From contig CAZDSQ010000027.1 in NCBI GenBank assembly GCA_964508295.1, forward strand, positions 1-23,677: 23,677 nt of DNA, given 5' to 3'. The translations under genes were made by a program, and so were the position numbers. The stretch comes from SIG578 sp964508295. Lineage in GTDB: Bacteria > Bacillota > Clostridia > Oscillospirales > Ruminococcaceae. Under the pieces are notes generated by a model that was not told the origin of the DNA, did not search any database, and saw only the letters and a list, made by a program, of their open reading frames with translations. Below, one piece after another: positions 1-7,943 of the stretch. The number at the start of each line of letters is the position of its first letter. The stretch's first letter is position 1.

Positions 1-68
1 CGTCAATCGGCTGATTTCATTGGATATTCAAGACATCCTTATGACAACCTGCCTTTGCCGTCCGTTTT

Positions 69-989
69 TTATGCTTTTTTGTGAGATTTTGGGGCGGGTA
101 GCTGGGAGAAAACTATTGCGGCGAACATTATAACGCAGCCCAAGGTCTCCCTTAAAGTAAAGCTCTCGCCGATAAGAACAACACCCGCAAGCGCCGCAAA
201 AACTGACTCCAAGCTCATTAAGATAGATGCGACTGTCGGATTTTTTGAATACTGCTGACCGATTATCTGCAGAGTATACGCCGCGCCGCAGGACATTATG
301 CCAAGATATAATATGTAGGGGGCGGCGGCAATAATGTTTTCGATAGTAGGCTTGTCGAAAATAAACATAAGCACAAGCGAAAGAACGCCGCAAACAAAAA
401 ACTGAAGCGCCGAGAGCTTAACTCCGTCAACCGTGTCGGAATATTTGTCTATGCATAGTATCTGCAACGTAAATGCAAAGGCACAGCATAGAACTATAAG
501 GTCGCCTGTGTAAATTCCTCTCTCACCGCCGCCGAGGCATAAAAGGAACATACCAACGGCCGCAAACACAACGGCTATCCAAACGGTAAAGGATGGCCTT
601 TTTTTATTAAACAGATTAAATATCGGAACTAAAACGACATAAAGTGCGGTAATAAATCCCGATCTGCCTGATGCGGCCGCATCGTCGGGGTAAAGGGCAA
701 TGCCAAACTGCTGAAAGTTTGTTGCAATGCATAGGAAAACACCGCACAAAATACCGCTTATAATGAGCGACTTTCTCTTTTCTTTTGTGTTTTCAAAAAC
801 GGGAACGCCGCTTTTGCGGCTTCTAAGCAGAATAAGTGGCAGGAGCGAAAGCGTTCCTATGATAGAACGTATTCCGTTTATGGTAAAGGGAGAGAGGTAT
901 GCTACCGCTCTGTCCTGCATAACAAACGAAATTCCCCAAAGAAATGCCGCAAGGACGAGCATTAAATTTCCTTTTAGATTTTTACTCAT
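69..989 (-). CDS. EamA/DMT-family transporter
   Basis: This 306-residue protein is almost entirely hydrophobic. It has about ten predicted membrane segments arranged as two similar halves, roughly residues 8-150 and 160-296, which is the usual layout of the drug/metabolite transporter (EamA, formerly DUF6) family. The N-terminal half begins with the family-typical AAFLWGISFV and the second half with the ALQFFVCGVLSLVL segment. The usual role is proton- or exchange-driven export of amino acids or other small metabolites at the cytoplasmic membrane; the substrate cannot be read from sequence. A GGTGAT ribosome binding site lies just before the ATG and overlaps the stop region of the upstream PLP-enzyme gene 11 bases away, so this is probably the last gene of the minus-strand operon. 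The family assignment is firm and the substrate is unknown. Confidence 0.9.
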   Translation of the reverse strand: MSKNLKGNLMLVLAAFLWGISFVMQDRAVAYLSPFTINGIRSIIGTLSLLPLILLRSRKSGVPVFENTKEKRKSLIISGILCGVFLCIATNFQQFGIALYPDDAAASGRSGFITALYVVLVPIFNLFNKKRPSFTVWIAVVFAAVGMFLLCLGGGERGIYTGDLIVLCCAFAFTLQILCIDKYSDTVDGVKLSALQFFVCGVLSLVLMFIFDKPTIENIIAAAPYILYLGIMSCGAAYTLQIIGQQYSKNPTVASILMSLESVFAALAGVVLIGESFTLRETLGCVIMFAAIVFSQLPAPKSHKKA

Positions 990-1000
990 TTTATCACCGA

Positions 1001-2278
1001 TTAAAGCTGAATTTCACCGTTTTCAAGCATCTTCTGAGCCGCAAGCAGAACACCGATCATTCCAGAGTCGAAGGTAAGTGCACCCTGCATCCAGGCGGCG
1101 TAAGGCTCACGCAAAGGTGCGTCTGCCGACATTTCAACCGAGGCGCCCATTGTAAAGGTTCCTGCCGCCATAATAACCTCGCTGTCGTAGCCGGGCATAG
1201 CCCAAGGCTCAGGTGTTACAAAGGAGTCGATAGGGGCGCCGCTCTGTATTCCGCGGCAGAAGGAGCAAAGCCTAGCTGCGTTTTCAAGCAGCAGGCACTG
1301 AACAATGTCTGCTCGCTTTTCTGTGGGAGTGGGAACGGTTTCAAAGCCGAGCTTTGTAAAGAAGCTTGAAGCAAAAATTGCGGTCTTAACTGCGTTGCAT
1401 ACCGTCTGCGGAGCCAAGAAAAGCCCTAAAAACAGCTCTCTGTTCATATCAAGAGTGCATCCAATCTCTTTGCCGACCCCGACATAACAAAGCCTGTCCG
1501 CACATTTTTCGACAAGCTCCTTTTTGCCGGCAACATATCCGCCTGTTCTGGCAATTCCGCCGCCTGCATTTTTGATAAGCGAGCCTATGATAAGGTCAGC
1601 GCCGTAGTCGGTGGGCTCCTGTGTGTCAACAAACTCGCAGTAGCAGTTGTCAACAACTATGTATGCTTTTTTATTCACCGAGCGGATAGCGTCTATCATT
1701 TCTTTTGTCTGCTCGCTTGTAAATGAGGGGCGCAAGCTGTAGCCGCGCGAACGCTGGATATATGCCATTTTTATATCATCAGAGCAGGCCTTTTTGATAG
1801 CCTCTAAGTCGTACATTCCGTCGTCTTTGAGGTCTACTTCGCTATAATCAATGCCGAAATCTATAAGCGAGCCGTCGCCCTCTTTGCCGTTTATTCCTAT
1901 TACGGCGTGTAGGGTGTCGTAAGGAGTTCCTGTAACCGAAACCATTTTGTCACCTGGGCGCAGCAGTGCTGAAAGAGCGGTCGAAATGGTGTGTGTGCCA
2001 GACATAAAGTTAAAGCGCACAAGCGCATCCTCGGCGCCGACAATGCGGGCGAAAACGCTGTCAAGGGCGTTTCTGCCGCTGTCATCGTAGCCGTAGCCTG
2101 TAGTTCCTATTAAGTGCGCCGCCGAAACACCGACAGAGGTAAAGGCGTGCATAACCTTTGTCTGATTATGGCGCAGGGTTTCCTCAGCCTTTTCAAAAAG
2201 CGGCTTGCAGTCCCTTAGGGTTTCCTCGCAAAGAGAGTAAAGGCGAGGGTCAATTTTGTAGTAATCTTTCCAGTCCAT
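1001..2278 (-). CDS. Methionine gamma-lyase family PLP-dependent protein (YnbB / aluminium-resistance type)
   Basis: This is a fold-type I PLP enzyme of about 425 residues. The Schiff-base lysine sits in GSLIKNAGGG (about K236) and the cofactor-nitrogen aspartate in VVDNCYCEF (about D210). An N-terminal MHAFTSVGVSAAHLIGTTGY segment and the RTGGYVAG stretch after the lysine are typical of the Met_gamma_lyase (aluminium-resistance) family, whose cellular role is poorly defined although C-S lyase activity is assumed. An in-frame ATG lies 9 bases upstream at 2287, but there the AAAGGA motif is only 2 bases away. The ATG at 2278 has a spacing of 11 bases and directly follows the stop of the GNAT gene, so I prefer it. 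Length is normal for the family, and the gene is in operon with the GNAT and M42 genes. Confidence 0.88.
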   Translation of the reverse strand: MDWKDYYKIDPRLYSLCEETLRDCKPLFEKAEETLRHNQTKVMHAFTSVGVSAAHLIGTTGYGYDDSGRNALDSVFARIVGAEDALVRFNFMSGTHTISTALSALLRPGDKMVSVTGTPYDTLHAVIGINGKEGDGSLIDFGIDYSEVDLKDDGMYDLEAIKKACSDDIKMAYIQRSRGYSLRPSFTSEQTKEMIDAIRSVNKKAYIVVDNCYCEFVDTQEPTDYGADLIIGSLIKNAGGGIARTGGYVAGKKELVEKCADRLCYVGVGKEIGCTLDMNRELFLGLFLAPQTVCNAVKTAIFASSFFTKLGFETVPTPTEKRADIVQCLLLENAARLCSFCRGIQSGAPIDSFVTPEPWAMPGYDSEVIMAAGTFTMGASVEMSADAPLREPYAAWMQGALTFDSGMIGVLLAAQKMLENGEIQL

Positions 2279-2279
2279 T

Positions 2280-3068
2280 TTAAGCATCTTCCTTTAATAG
2301 TAATAAACCGAAACGGCTTTTTGCTTTAAAGCCGATTTTTTTGTATAGCTTTGCGGCAGATGGCGAGGTGCACAAGAGGCAGGGGGTGTAGCCCTCGCTC
2401 TGCAGCGTGCGGCAGACCTCAAAAATCAGCCGCCAGCCGAGGCGCAAACGCCTGAAATCAGGGTGCACCGAAACGTCGGATATAATTGCGGTTTTCTCAA
2501 AAAAGTGCAAAACCGCCGCCGTGCCGACCTTTTTGCCGCCAAAGCATGCGGTAAAAAGTCGGGCAGGTGGAGCTTTTCTGTAAAAATAGTCGCAGTAATA
2601 GCTTTCAAAAGCGGTGTCCTTGTAGGACGAATTGGCGCTTTTAAGCACATCAAAAAAGGTATGCGCGTCGCACTCCTCTTTGATTTCGCAGTCGGATTGC
2701 GGCGTTTTGGGAGTCTTTTTAAGCACAAAAGCCGAGCCAAAAGCCGCCTCGCCGCCGCACTTTTTCAAAATGCGCTCTATTATCCTTTTGTCTGCCTCCA
2801 AAAAGCTCGCCGCGCCGCCCTCAAAACTTAAAAAGCTGATAAGCTCGTTTAAGTCGGGCTTCCCCCAGAAGTGCGCCGTCAGATTTCCGCTGTAGCTGCA
2901 GATAAGGCCGACCGTTCTGTTTTTGCTCTGTATTTCGTAAAGTGAGCAAAGCCTGTGCGGTAAGAAACAGCGTGCGTTTGAAACAAGGCGGGTAAGCAAA
3001 ACCGAAGATTTTTGTTTTTTGCCCTCTAAAATTTCGGAGAGCCGCTCTAAAGGAATTTCTGTTATCAT
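2280..3068 (-). CDS. GNAT-family N-acetyltransferase
   Basis: This 262-residue protein has a GNAT domain in its C-terminal half. The segment TAAVLHFFEKTAIISDVSVH (strands 3-4) precedes RRLRLGWRLIFEVC, the acetyl-CoA pyrophosphate loop and helix, and the C-terminal SAAKLYKKIGFK is the family's closing motif. The loop is degenerate: it fits R-x-x-G-x-G only with Arg in place of the first Gly. The N-terminal 120 residues have no obvious catalytic motifs and may be a second, decayed GNAT-like half. The start codon overlaps the stop of the upstream M42 peptidase as ATGA, so the two are translationally coupled. The acceptor substrate cannot be inferred; coupling to aminopeptidases suggests an amino acid or peptide amine, which is only a guess. 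Confidence 0.82.
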   Translation of the reverse strand: MITEIPLERLSEILEGKKQKSSVLLTRLVSNARCFLPHRLCSLYEIQSKNRTVGLICSYSGNLTAHFWGKPDLNELISFLSFEGGAASFLEADKRIIERILKKCGGEAAFGSAFVLKKTPKTPQSDCEIKEECDAHTFFDVLKSANSSYKDTAFESYYCDYFYRKAPPARLFTACFGGKKVGTAAVLHFFEKTAIISDVSVHPDFRRLRLGWRLIFEVCRTLQSEGYTPCLLCTSPSAAKLYKKIGFKAKSRFGLLLLKEDA

Positions 3069-4093
3069 AGCTCTGAGATGCGGGGCAGAATAGCCGAAAC
3101 AAGCTTGTATACGCTATCGAGGTCCGCTGAGTCAATAACGCAGTTTGGAGAGTGGAGATAGCGGCAGGGAAGGGAAATGGCGGTAGTCTTAACGCCGCCC
3201 GCAATCTTGTGAATGGATGCGCTGTCGTTAGCGCCCGCGACTGCGCGCTTAACTTGAGCGGGGATTTTCTCGCTCTCGGCAGTTTCCATAACAAGCGAGA
3301 AAAGTTCTCTGTCGTAGGCACAGCCTTTGTCCATAAAGGAAACAACGCCGCCACAGCCGAGTGAGCAAACCGTCTTGTCGTCGGGAATGTCGTTTAAGTC
3401 GCAGGCGGTTGTAGAGTCAAGGACTATGGCGTAGTCGGGCTTTACGGCGCTTGCCGCAATAAGAGCACCGCGGCAGCCTATCTCCTCCTGAACGGTGAAA
3501 ACGGCGGTAAAGGAATATTCGCTCTCGCTCTTTAGTAGCTTAATTAAAACGGCGCAACCTGCTCTGTCATCAAGGGCGCGGGCTAAAATTTTGCCGCCTG
3601 CCATAACGGTGAAATCGCCGACTAAAGTGCCTGTGTCGCCGAGGCAAACCAGCTTTGAAGCCTCGTCCTTGCTGTCAGCGCCGATGTTTATATAAAGCTC
3701 GTCGTCCTTTAAAACCTTAGAAGCGCTTTCTTTTGAAAGCAGGTGGGGCGCTACAGCACCGATAACGCCGTCAACACCTCCGTTTTTGGTGCAGATAACA
3801 ACCCTTTTGCCTGTAAATTGCCTCGGGTCGATGCCGCCGACGCTGGCAAAGCGCAAAAGGCCGCCGTCAGTAATGCTTGTTATGATAAAGCCGACCTCGT
3901 CCATGTGAGCGGCAAGCATAATCTTGCTATTAGGCTCTTTTTTGCCCTTTTTCTCGGCAATAAGATTGCCAGCTTTGTCGGTATAAATTTTATCGCAGTA
4001 AGGTCTTATCTCGTTTTCGATAACGGCTCGGACATACTGTTCGTCACCCGAAACGCCTATGGGAACGCAGAGCTTTTTGAGTAACTCTATCAT
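3065..4093 (-). CDS. M42 family metallo-aminopeptidase (first of a tandem pair)
   Basis: This 342-residue protein is a cytosolic dinuclear-metal aminopeptidase of the M42 (PepA/FrvX/endoglucanase-M-like) family, which trims N-terminal residues from short peptides. All expected metal and catalytic residues are visible: H63 and D65 in AAHMDEVGF, bridging D175 in ALDDRAG, catalytic E203 with ligand E204 in VQEEIGCRGA, D226 in IVLDST, and a C-terminal ligand H314 in CRYLHSPN. The length is normal for the family. The start overlaps the stop of the second M42 gene by ATGA, so the two peptidases are made by coupled translation, perhaps for a mixed tetrahedral complex as known for some archaeal M42 enzymes (inference). 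Confidence 0.92.
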   Translation of the reverse strand: MIELLKKLCVPIGVSGDEQYVRAVIENEIRPYCDKIYTDKAGNLIAEKKGKKEPNSKIMLAAHMDEVGFIITSITDGGLLRFASVGGIDPRQFTGKRVVICTKNGGVDGVIGAVAPHLLSKESASKVLKDDELYINIGADSKDEASKLVCLGDTGTLVGDFTVMAGGKILARALDDRAGCAVLIKLLKSESEYSFTAVFTVQEEIGCRGALIAASAVKPDYAIVLDSTTACDLNDIPDDKTVCSLGCGGVVSFMDKGCAYDRELFSLVMETAESEKIPAQVKRAVAGANDSASIHKIAGGVKTTAISLPCRYLHSPNCVIDSADLDSVYKLVSAILPRISEL

Positions 4094-5106
4094 TTCTCGT
4101 CAGCCTCCCTTATATAAGTTTCGAGCAGGTCTATAAGCGAAATTAAATCGTGCAGGTCAAGGATTTCAGATGCTGAGTGCATATTTAAGATCGGCAAAGA
4201 AATGAGTGCACAGTCTATGCCGCCTGATTTTAAAGTAAGGCGGTCAGCATTTGTTCCCGTGCTCTCAGAAAGTATTTCGTGCTGAATTAAGATGCCTTTT
4301 TCGTTGGCAATCTTTTCAATTTTCTCGGTAAGGGAGCGGGATAAAATGGGGCTGTGCCCAAGCATTACACCGCCGCCGAGCTTGCCCGTTTTTTCGCTGG
4401 GCGCACCGGGGTAGGAGCCAAAGCTTGTGTCAATGACAATAACCTCGCCGACATCAAACTCTGCCGCAAAAGCACCGCGCAAGCCAAGCTCCTCCTGTGC
4501 GCTTAAAAGAAGCGTGACGCAGGTGTTTTTAAGGTCGGTTTGGACAAGCTTTAAGCCCAGAGCAAGCAGCGCCGCAACGCCCGCCTTGTTGTCAAGAGCG
4601 GCCGAACAGACCTTGTTTTTGCCAAGGCGAGTAAATTCACTTTTGAGCAAAACAAGATCTCCTCGGGAAATTTGAGCCTCTGCCTCGCCCTTTGAAAGAC
4701 CAATATCAATGGCAAGCTCGTCTATAGCGGGAAATTTGTCGCTCTCGCCCTTCTGAAGATGCGGCGGAACGGTGGCAAAAACTCCCTCAAAAGCCTCTTT
4801 GCCGAAAACAGTAACGCGGCTGCCGAAAGCGGCACGCGCGTCAATGCCGCCGACTGCGGCAACCTTTAAAAAGCCGTTGTCGTAAAAATCCGTCACAACA
4901 AAACCGATCTGGTCGCAGTGCGCGTCAAGCAGAATTTTGTTTTCGGCGTTTTCATTGCCTATTTTAATGTAGATGTTTCCAATCTTATCGCGTTCTGTTT
5001 TTGCTTTATCTCCAAAAACGGAGCAAGCCTCACTAAAAAGCGAGGCTTCGTTTGATGATATTAAATTAAGAGTGCAAAGCTTTTCTAAAATTTCAGTAAC
5101 CTGCAT
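4090..5106 (-). CDS. M42 family metallo-aminopeptidase (second of a tandem pair)
   Basis: This 338-residue paralog of the adjacent M42 peptidase keeps the full active site: H63 and D65 in DAHCDQIGF, D172 in ALDNKAG, E205/E206 in AQEELGLRGA, D226 in VIDTSFG, and a C-terminal His in ILNMHSASEI. The sequence is clearly diverged from its neighbour, including LDNKAG versus LDDRAG and a different substrate-pocket region, so the two probably differ in the N-terminal residue they remove. A good AAGGAAGGAT ribosome binding site sits in the 12-base gap after MurD. It lies between murD and the other peptidase in the minus-strand operon, consistent with peptide or cell-wall peptide recycling, though the link is positional only. 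Confidence 0.92.
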   Translation of the reverse strand: MQVTEILEKLCTLNLISSNEASLFSEACSVFGDKAKTERDKIGNIYIKIGNENAENKILLDAHCDQIGFVVTDFYDNGFLKVAAVGGIDARAAFGSRVTVFGKEAFEGVFATVPPHLQKGESDKFPAIDELAIDIGLSKGEAEAQISRGDLVLLKSEFTRLGKNKVCSAALDNKAGVAALLALGLKLVQTDLKNTCVTLLLSAQEELGLRGAFAAEFDVGEVIVIDTSFGSYPGAPSEKTGKLGGGVMLGHSPILSRSLTEKIEKIANEKGILIQHEILSESTGTNADRLTLKSGGIDCALISLPILNMHSASEILDLHDLISLIDLLETYIREADEK

Positions 5107-5118
5107 TTTTATCCTTCC

Positions 5119-6525
5119 TTAAAGAGAATTAACAAGCTCTTTAAAATGCCTTCCTCGCTCCTCAAAGTTTCTGTACTTGTCAAAGCTTGCAGAGGCAGGA
5201 CTCATTAAAACAACGTCGCCCTCGGCGGCTCTCTCGTGCGCAAGGGATACCGCCTCTGCCATATCAGAAACCCTTACGGTTTCGGGAACGGGCAGGGCAG
5301 ATGTATCTTCACTTAGCGCCGCTTCAATCTTGGGAGCAGTAGTTCCCATAGTAATGAGAAGCTTAACGTTTTCCTTTATATAAGGGGCAAGCGGAGCGTA
5401 GGGGATGTTCTTGTCATATCCGCCCGCAATAAGAATAACCTTTCTGTCAAAAGCTTTAAGGCCCGCAATAGTTCTTGTGGGGCTTGATGCGATAGAGTCG
5501 TTGTAATAGCGGGCGCCATTTACCTCTCTTACAAGCTCAATTCGGTGCTCAACGCCGCCAAACTCTGCGGCAACCTTTCTCACAACGTTAGCTCCGACCT
5601 CGCCGCCGACGGTAGATATGGCGGTAAGATAATTTTCAACGTTATGCTCACCAGGGAGTTTGATAAGGCTCTTGTGCATAATCTTGTGAATGCCCTCACG
5701 GTCTTTGAGCATTATGTTGCCCTCGCCGTCAAGGAAAGCACCGTTTAAGTGAAGCGCTGATAGGAAATCCTGCCCGCGCGAGTAGGAAAACCACTCAACT
5801 GCGCCGCGCGCATCGGGCTCCATAGCGCGTGTAATGTCATTGTCACGGTTTAGGATAAGGCGCGAAAAGCCGTTCTGATGCATAAAAATGTTGCGCTTAG
5901 CGTCGATATATTCCTGCATATCCTTGTGAACATCAAGGTGGTTGGGAGCAACGTTGGTGATAACTGCAACATCGGGGCTCTGGCGCATGGAGATAAGCTG
6001 AAAACTCGATAATTCCACAACTGCGCAGTCGTCGGGTGATATCTGGTCGCAGATAGGAAGAAGTGCTCTTCCAAGGTTTCCGCCGAGGTGAACTGTTTTG
6101 CCCGCTTCCTCGAGCATACGCGCAATGAGGTTTGAGGTGGTGGTCTTGCCGTCGCTTCCGGTTATCGCATATATCTTGCAGGGACAAAGCTCAAAGAAAA
6201 GTTCCATTTCGCTTGTTATGCAAACGCCTGCCTGACGAAGTTTTCGCAAAGCGGGATGCTCAAAATACATTCCTGGGGTGCGAAAAACTATGTCGGCATC
6301 AATGTTATTAAGGTATTCCTCGCCCAGCGAGAGCATAACGCCCATTTCGCGAAGTTCGGCGGCCTCGGGAATCTTATCCTCGCTCCTCTTGTCGCAGAGG
6401 GTGACGAGCGCGCCGCAGGATGCCGCCTTTCTGATAAGCTCGCTGTGGCTGACGCCAATTCCGATAAAGGCAACCTTTTTGCCCTTTATTTTACGGTAAA
6501 AATCGTGTATATCCGAAAAAAGCAT
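5119..6525 (-). CDS. murD: UDP-N-acetylmuramoyl-L-alanine--D-glutamate ligase
   Basis: MurD adds D-glutamate to UDP-MurNAc-L-Ala with ATP in cytoplasmic peptidoglycan precursor synthesis. The 468 residues show all three Mur-ligase domains. There is an N-terminal Rossmann-like UDP-binding domain with VAFIGIGVSHSE. The central ATPase domain has the P-loop GSDGKTTT (about 123-130), VELSSFQL, and ITNVAPNHLDVH. The C-terminal domain has LIAGGYDKNIPY and the diagnostic MurD ending SPASASFDKYRNFEERG. The ATG directly abuts the TAG of the upstream glycosyltransferase, and its AAGGAG lies inside that gene's end, so expression is probably coupled. The gene is outside any visible dcw cluster, as often seen in Clostridia, and nothing suggests loss of activity. 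Confidence 0.97.
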   Translation of the reverse strand: MLFSDIHDFYRKIKGKKVAFIGIGVSHSELIRKAASCGALVTLCDKRSEDKIPEAAELREMGVMLSLGEEYLNNIDADIVFRTPGMYFEHPALRKLRQAGVCITSEMELFFELCPCKIYAITGSDGKTTTSNLIARMLEEAGKTVHLGGNLGRALLPICDQISPDDCAVVELSSFQLISMRQSPDVAVITNVAPNHLDVHKDMQEYIDAKRNIFMHQNGFSRLILNRDNDITRAMEPDARGAVEWFSYSRGQDFLSALHLNGAFLDGEGNIMLKDREGIHKIMHKSLIKLPGEHNVENYLTAISTVGGEVGANVVRKVAAEFGGVEHRIELVREVNGARYYNDSIASSPTRTIAGLKAFDRKVILIAGGYDKNIPYAPLAPYIKENVKLLITMGTTAPKIEAALSEDTSALPVPETVRVSDMAEAVSLAHERAAEGDVVLMSPASASFDKYRNFEERGRHFKELVNSL

Positions 6526-7884
6526 CTAACAGCACTCCTTTTTTTCGCCGCTTACTGCCGAGGTGATAGCAAGATCGTCGACAAATTTCTTAATAACATA
6601 GATGATGACCGCCGCGTTTACAACGGCAAGTGTTTCAAGTGCGACAATTTCTTTTCCGAATATAAATGCACTGTAAACGCAGTAGCCTGTAAATAAAATG
6701 AGCGGGGAAACGAAAAGTCGCTTTCTGTGAATTAAAACATATATGATAGAGAGGGCTTCTGCAAGATAGAAGTACCTCTCATGCATTCTCGGTAAAAAGA
6801 AGGGCATCAAAAGAACGAGTATAAATGCCGCATCAAATAAAAGTGTGTCGGTAAGTCTGTCCTTGTAGGTGCAGACAAAAACAATGAATATAAAGCATAC
6901 CGCGCCTGCCAAAAACAGAGCAGCAGTTCCGAATATGTCAAAGTCATATTCCGAGAAAAGCGCCCAGAAGCTCGGACAGTTAAGGGTTAATTCGGGGTAG
7001 CTTGAGGTCTGGTCAAGATAGATAGAAAATGTGTCGTAAAAGCTCCTGCCGCATAAAAGCGAGGGGGCGAGGGTCGCGAAAAAGGTTACGGGGAACCAAA
7101 CCAGATGTTTTAAGGATATTTTATGTTTTAAAACAAGGAATATGATAACAGGCAGAATGAAAATTGCCTGCATCTTAAAGGAAAAGGCAAGCGCAAAAAA
7201 TGCAATTGAGGTTTTGGGCCTTTTAGAAAGGGCAAAATAGAGCGCCCAGACCGAAAGGGCGGTGTAAATTCCGTCGCACTGAGCCCAGTATGCCGAGTTT
7301 AAAAAGAGGGTGGGAGCAAACAGCGCTCCGAAAAAGGCTAAAAGAGCGGTTATGTCATTTTTTGTAAAAAGACGGACAAGCTTTACAGCGCCGAGAGCCA
7401 AAACAAAATCAAAAACGACCGATAGAATTTTTATCATATAAAGGTCGTAAAAATTGGTTCGGGAAATAAAAAAGAGATAGTAAAGATAGGGCATATTGTA
7501 GTCGCCTATCGGGGTGGTTATCGGCTCTACGCCCGGTAGAAGCCGCATCTGCGCAAGCCAGCGGCTTAAAAAGTTTGTGTAGTCGGTCGAAATAGCATCA
7601 AAGACATAAAACCTTAATGCCAACGCCGCCGCGGCAACAACCAAAAAAGAGGCGAATATAAGGTCGGATTTGACATCAAATCTGAACATAAAGAAAAGGG
7701 AACAGAAAACGAGTATTAAAAGAGAAATTACGAGAATAAAAACAGCGTCTGCGTTCGACCTTGCCGCCAGCATTTCAAACGGCCCTGCGAGGAAAAACAC
7801 CGTAAAGCAAACGAGCGCTGAAACTGATAGAGCTATTCTCACACCCTTTGAAAAAGGGGGAAGGTTTGTTTTTAAAAACTGCAT
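6526..7884 (-). CDS. GT-C type membrane glycosyltransferase (mannosyltransferase-like)
   Basis: This 452-residue polytopic membrane protein has about ten or more hydrophobic helices. It carries the hallmarks of lipid-phosphate-sugar dependent GT-C enzymes. An acidic motif lies in the first extracytoplasmic loop (DYTNFLSRW, then YNMPYLYYLF). AYWAQCDGIYTAL and FKMQAIFILP follow, and a late MHERYFYLAE motif is typical of bacterial relatives of ALG6/PIG-M and GT87 enzymes. Such proteins transfer a sugar from polyprenyl-phosphate donors on the outer face of the membrane to glycolipids or surface glycans. The acceptor and exact family number cannot be settled by eye. It is the first gene of the tight minus-strand run after the hairpin at 7907-7932 and is directly followed by murD, which suggests an envelope role. 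Confidence 0.82.
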   Translation of the reverse strand: MQFLKTNLPPFSKGVRIALSVSALVCFTVFFLAGPFEMLAARSNADAVFILVISLLILVFCSLFFMFRFDVKSDLIFASFLVVAAAALALRFYVFDAISTDYTNFLSRWLAQMRLLPGVEPITTPIGDYNMPYLYYLFFISRTNFYDLYMIKILSVVFDFVLALGAVKLVRLFTKNDITALLAFFGALFAPTLFLNSAYWAQCDGIYTALSVWALYFALSKRPKTSIAFFALAFSFKMQAIFILPVIIFLVLKHKISLKHLVWFPVTFFATLAPSLLCGRSFYDTFSIYLDQTSSYPELTLNCPSFWALFSEYDFDIFGTAALFLAGAVCFIFIVFVCTYKDRLTDTLLFDAAFILVLLMPFFLPRMHERYFYLAEALSIIYVLIHRKRLFVSPLILFTGYCVYSAFIFGKEIVALETLAVVNAAVIIYVIKKFVDDLAITSAVSGEKKECC

Positions 7885-7906
7885 AATCCTGCTCCTTTTG
7901 TTTTTT

Positions 7907-7932
7907 GGCGGCGCAAAGCAAAATGCGCCGCC
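7907..7932 (-). other. Strong intercistronic hairpin without a U-tract
   Basis: A perfect 9-base inverted repeat, GGCGGCGCA and TGCGCCGCC, is separated by an 8-base loop and lies between the FAD oxidoreductase stop and the ribosome binding site of the glycosyltransferase. On the minus strand it is followed by AAAAAAC, and on the plus strand by GAAAAG, so it lacks the U-tract of an intrinsic terminator in both directions. It may be an mRNA-stabilising or processing hairpin separating expression of the two genes. Confidence 0.6.
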
Positions 7933-7943
7933 GAAAAGAATAG

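Noticed and set aside
1..68. Left-edge sequence before the EamA stop
   Set aside because: It is too short to judge. I see no terminator or recognisable coding sequence on either strand.
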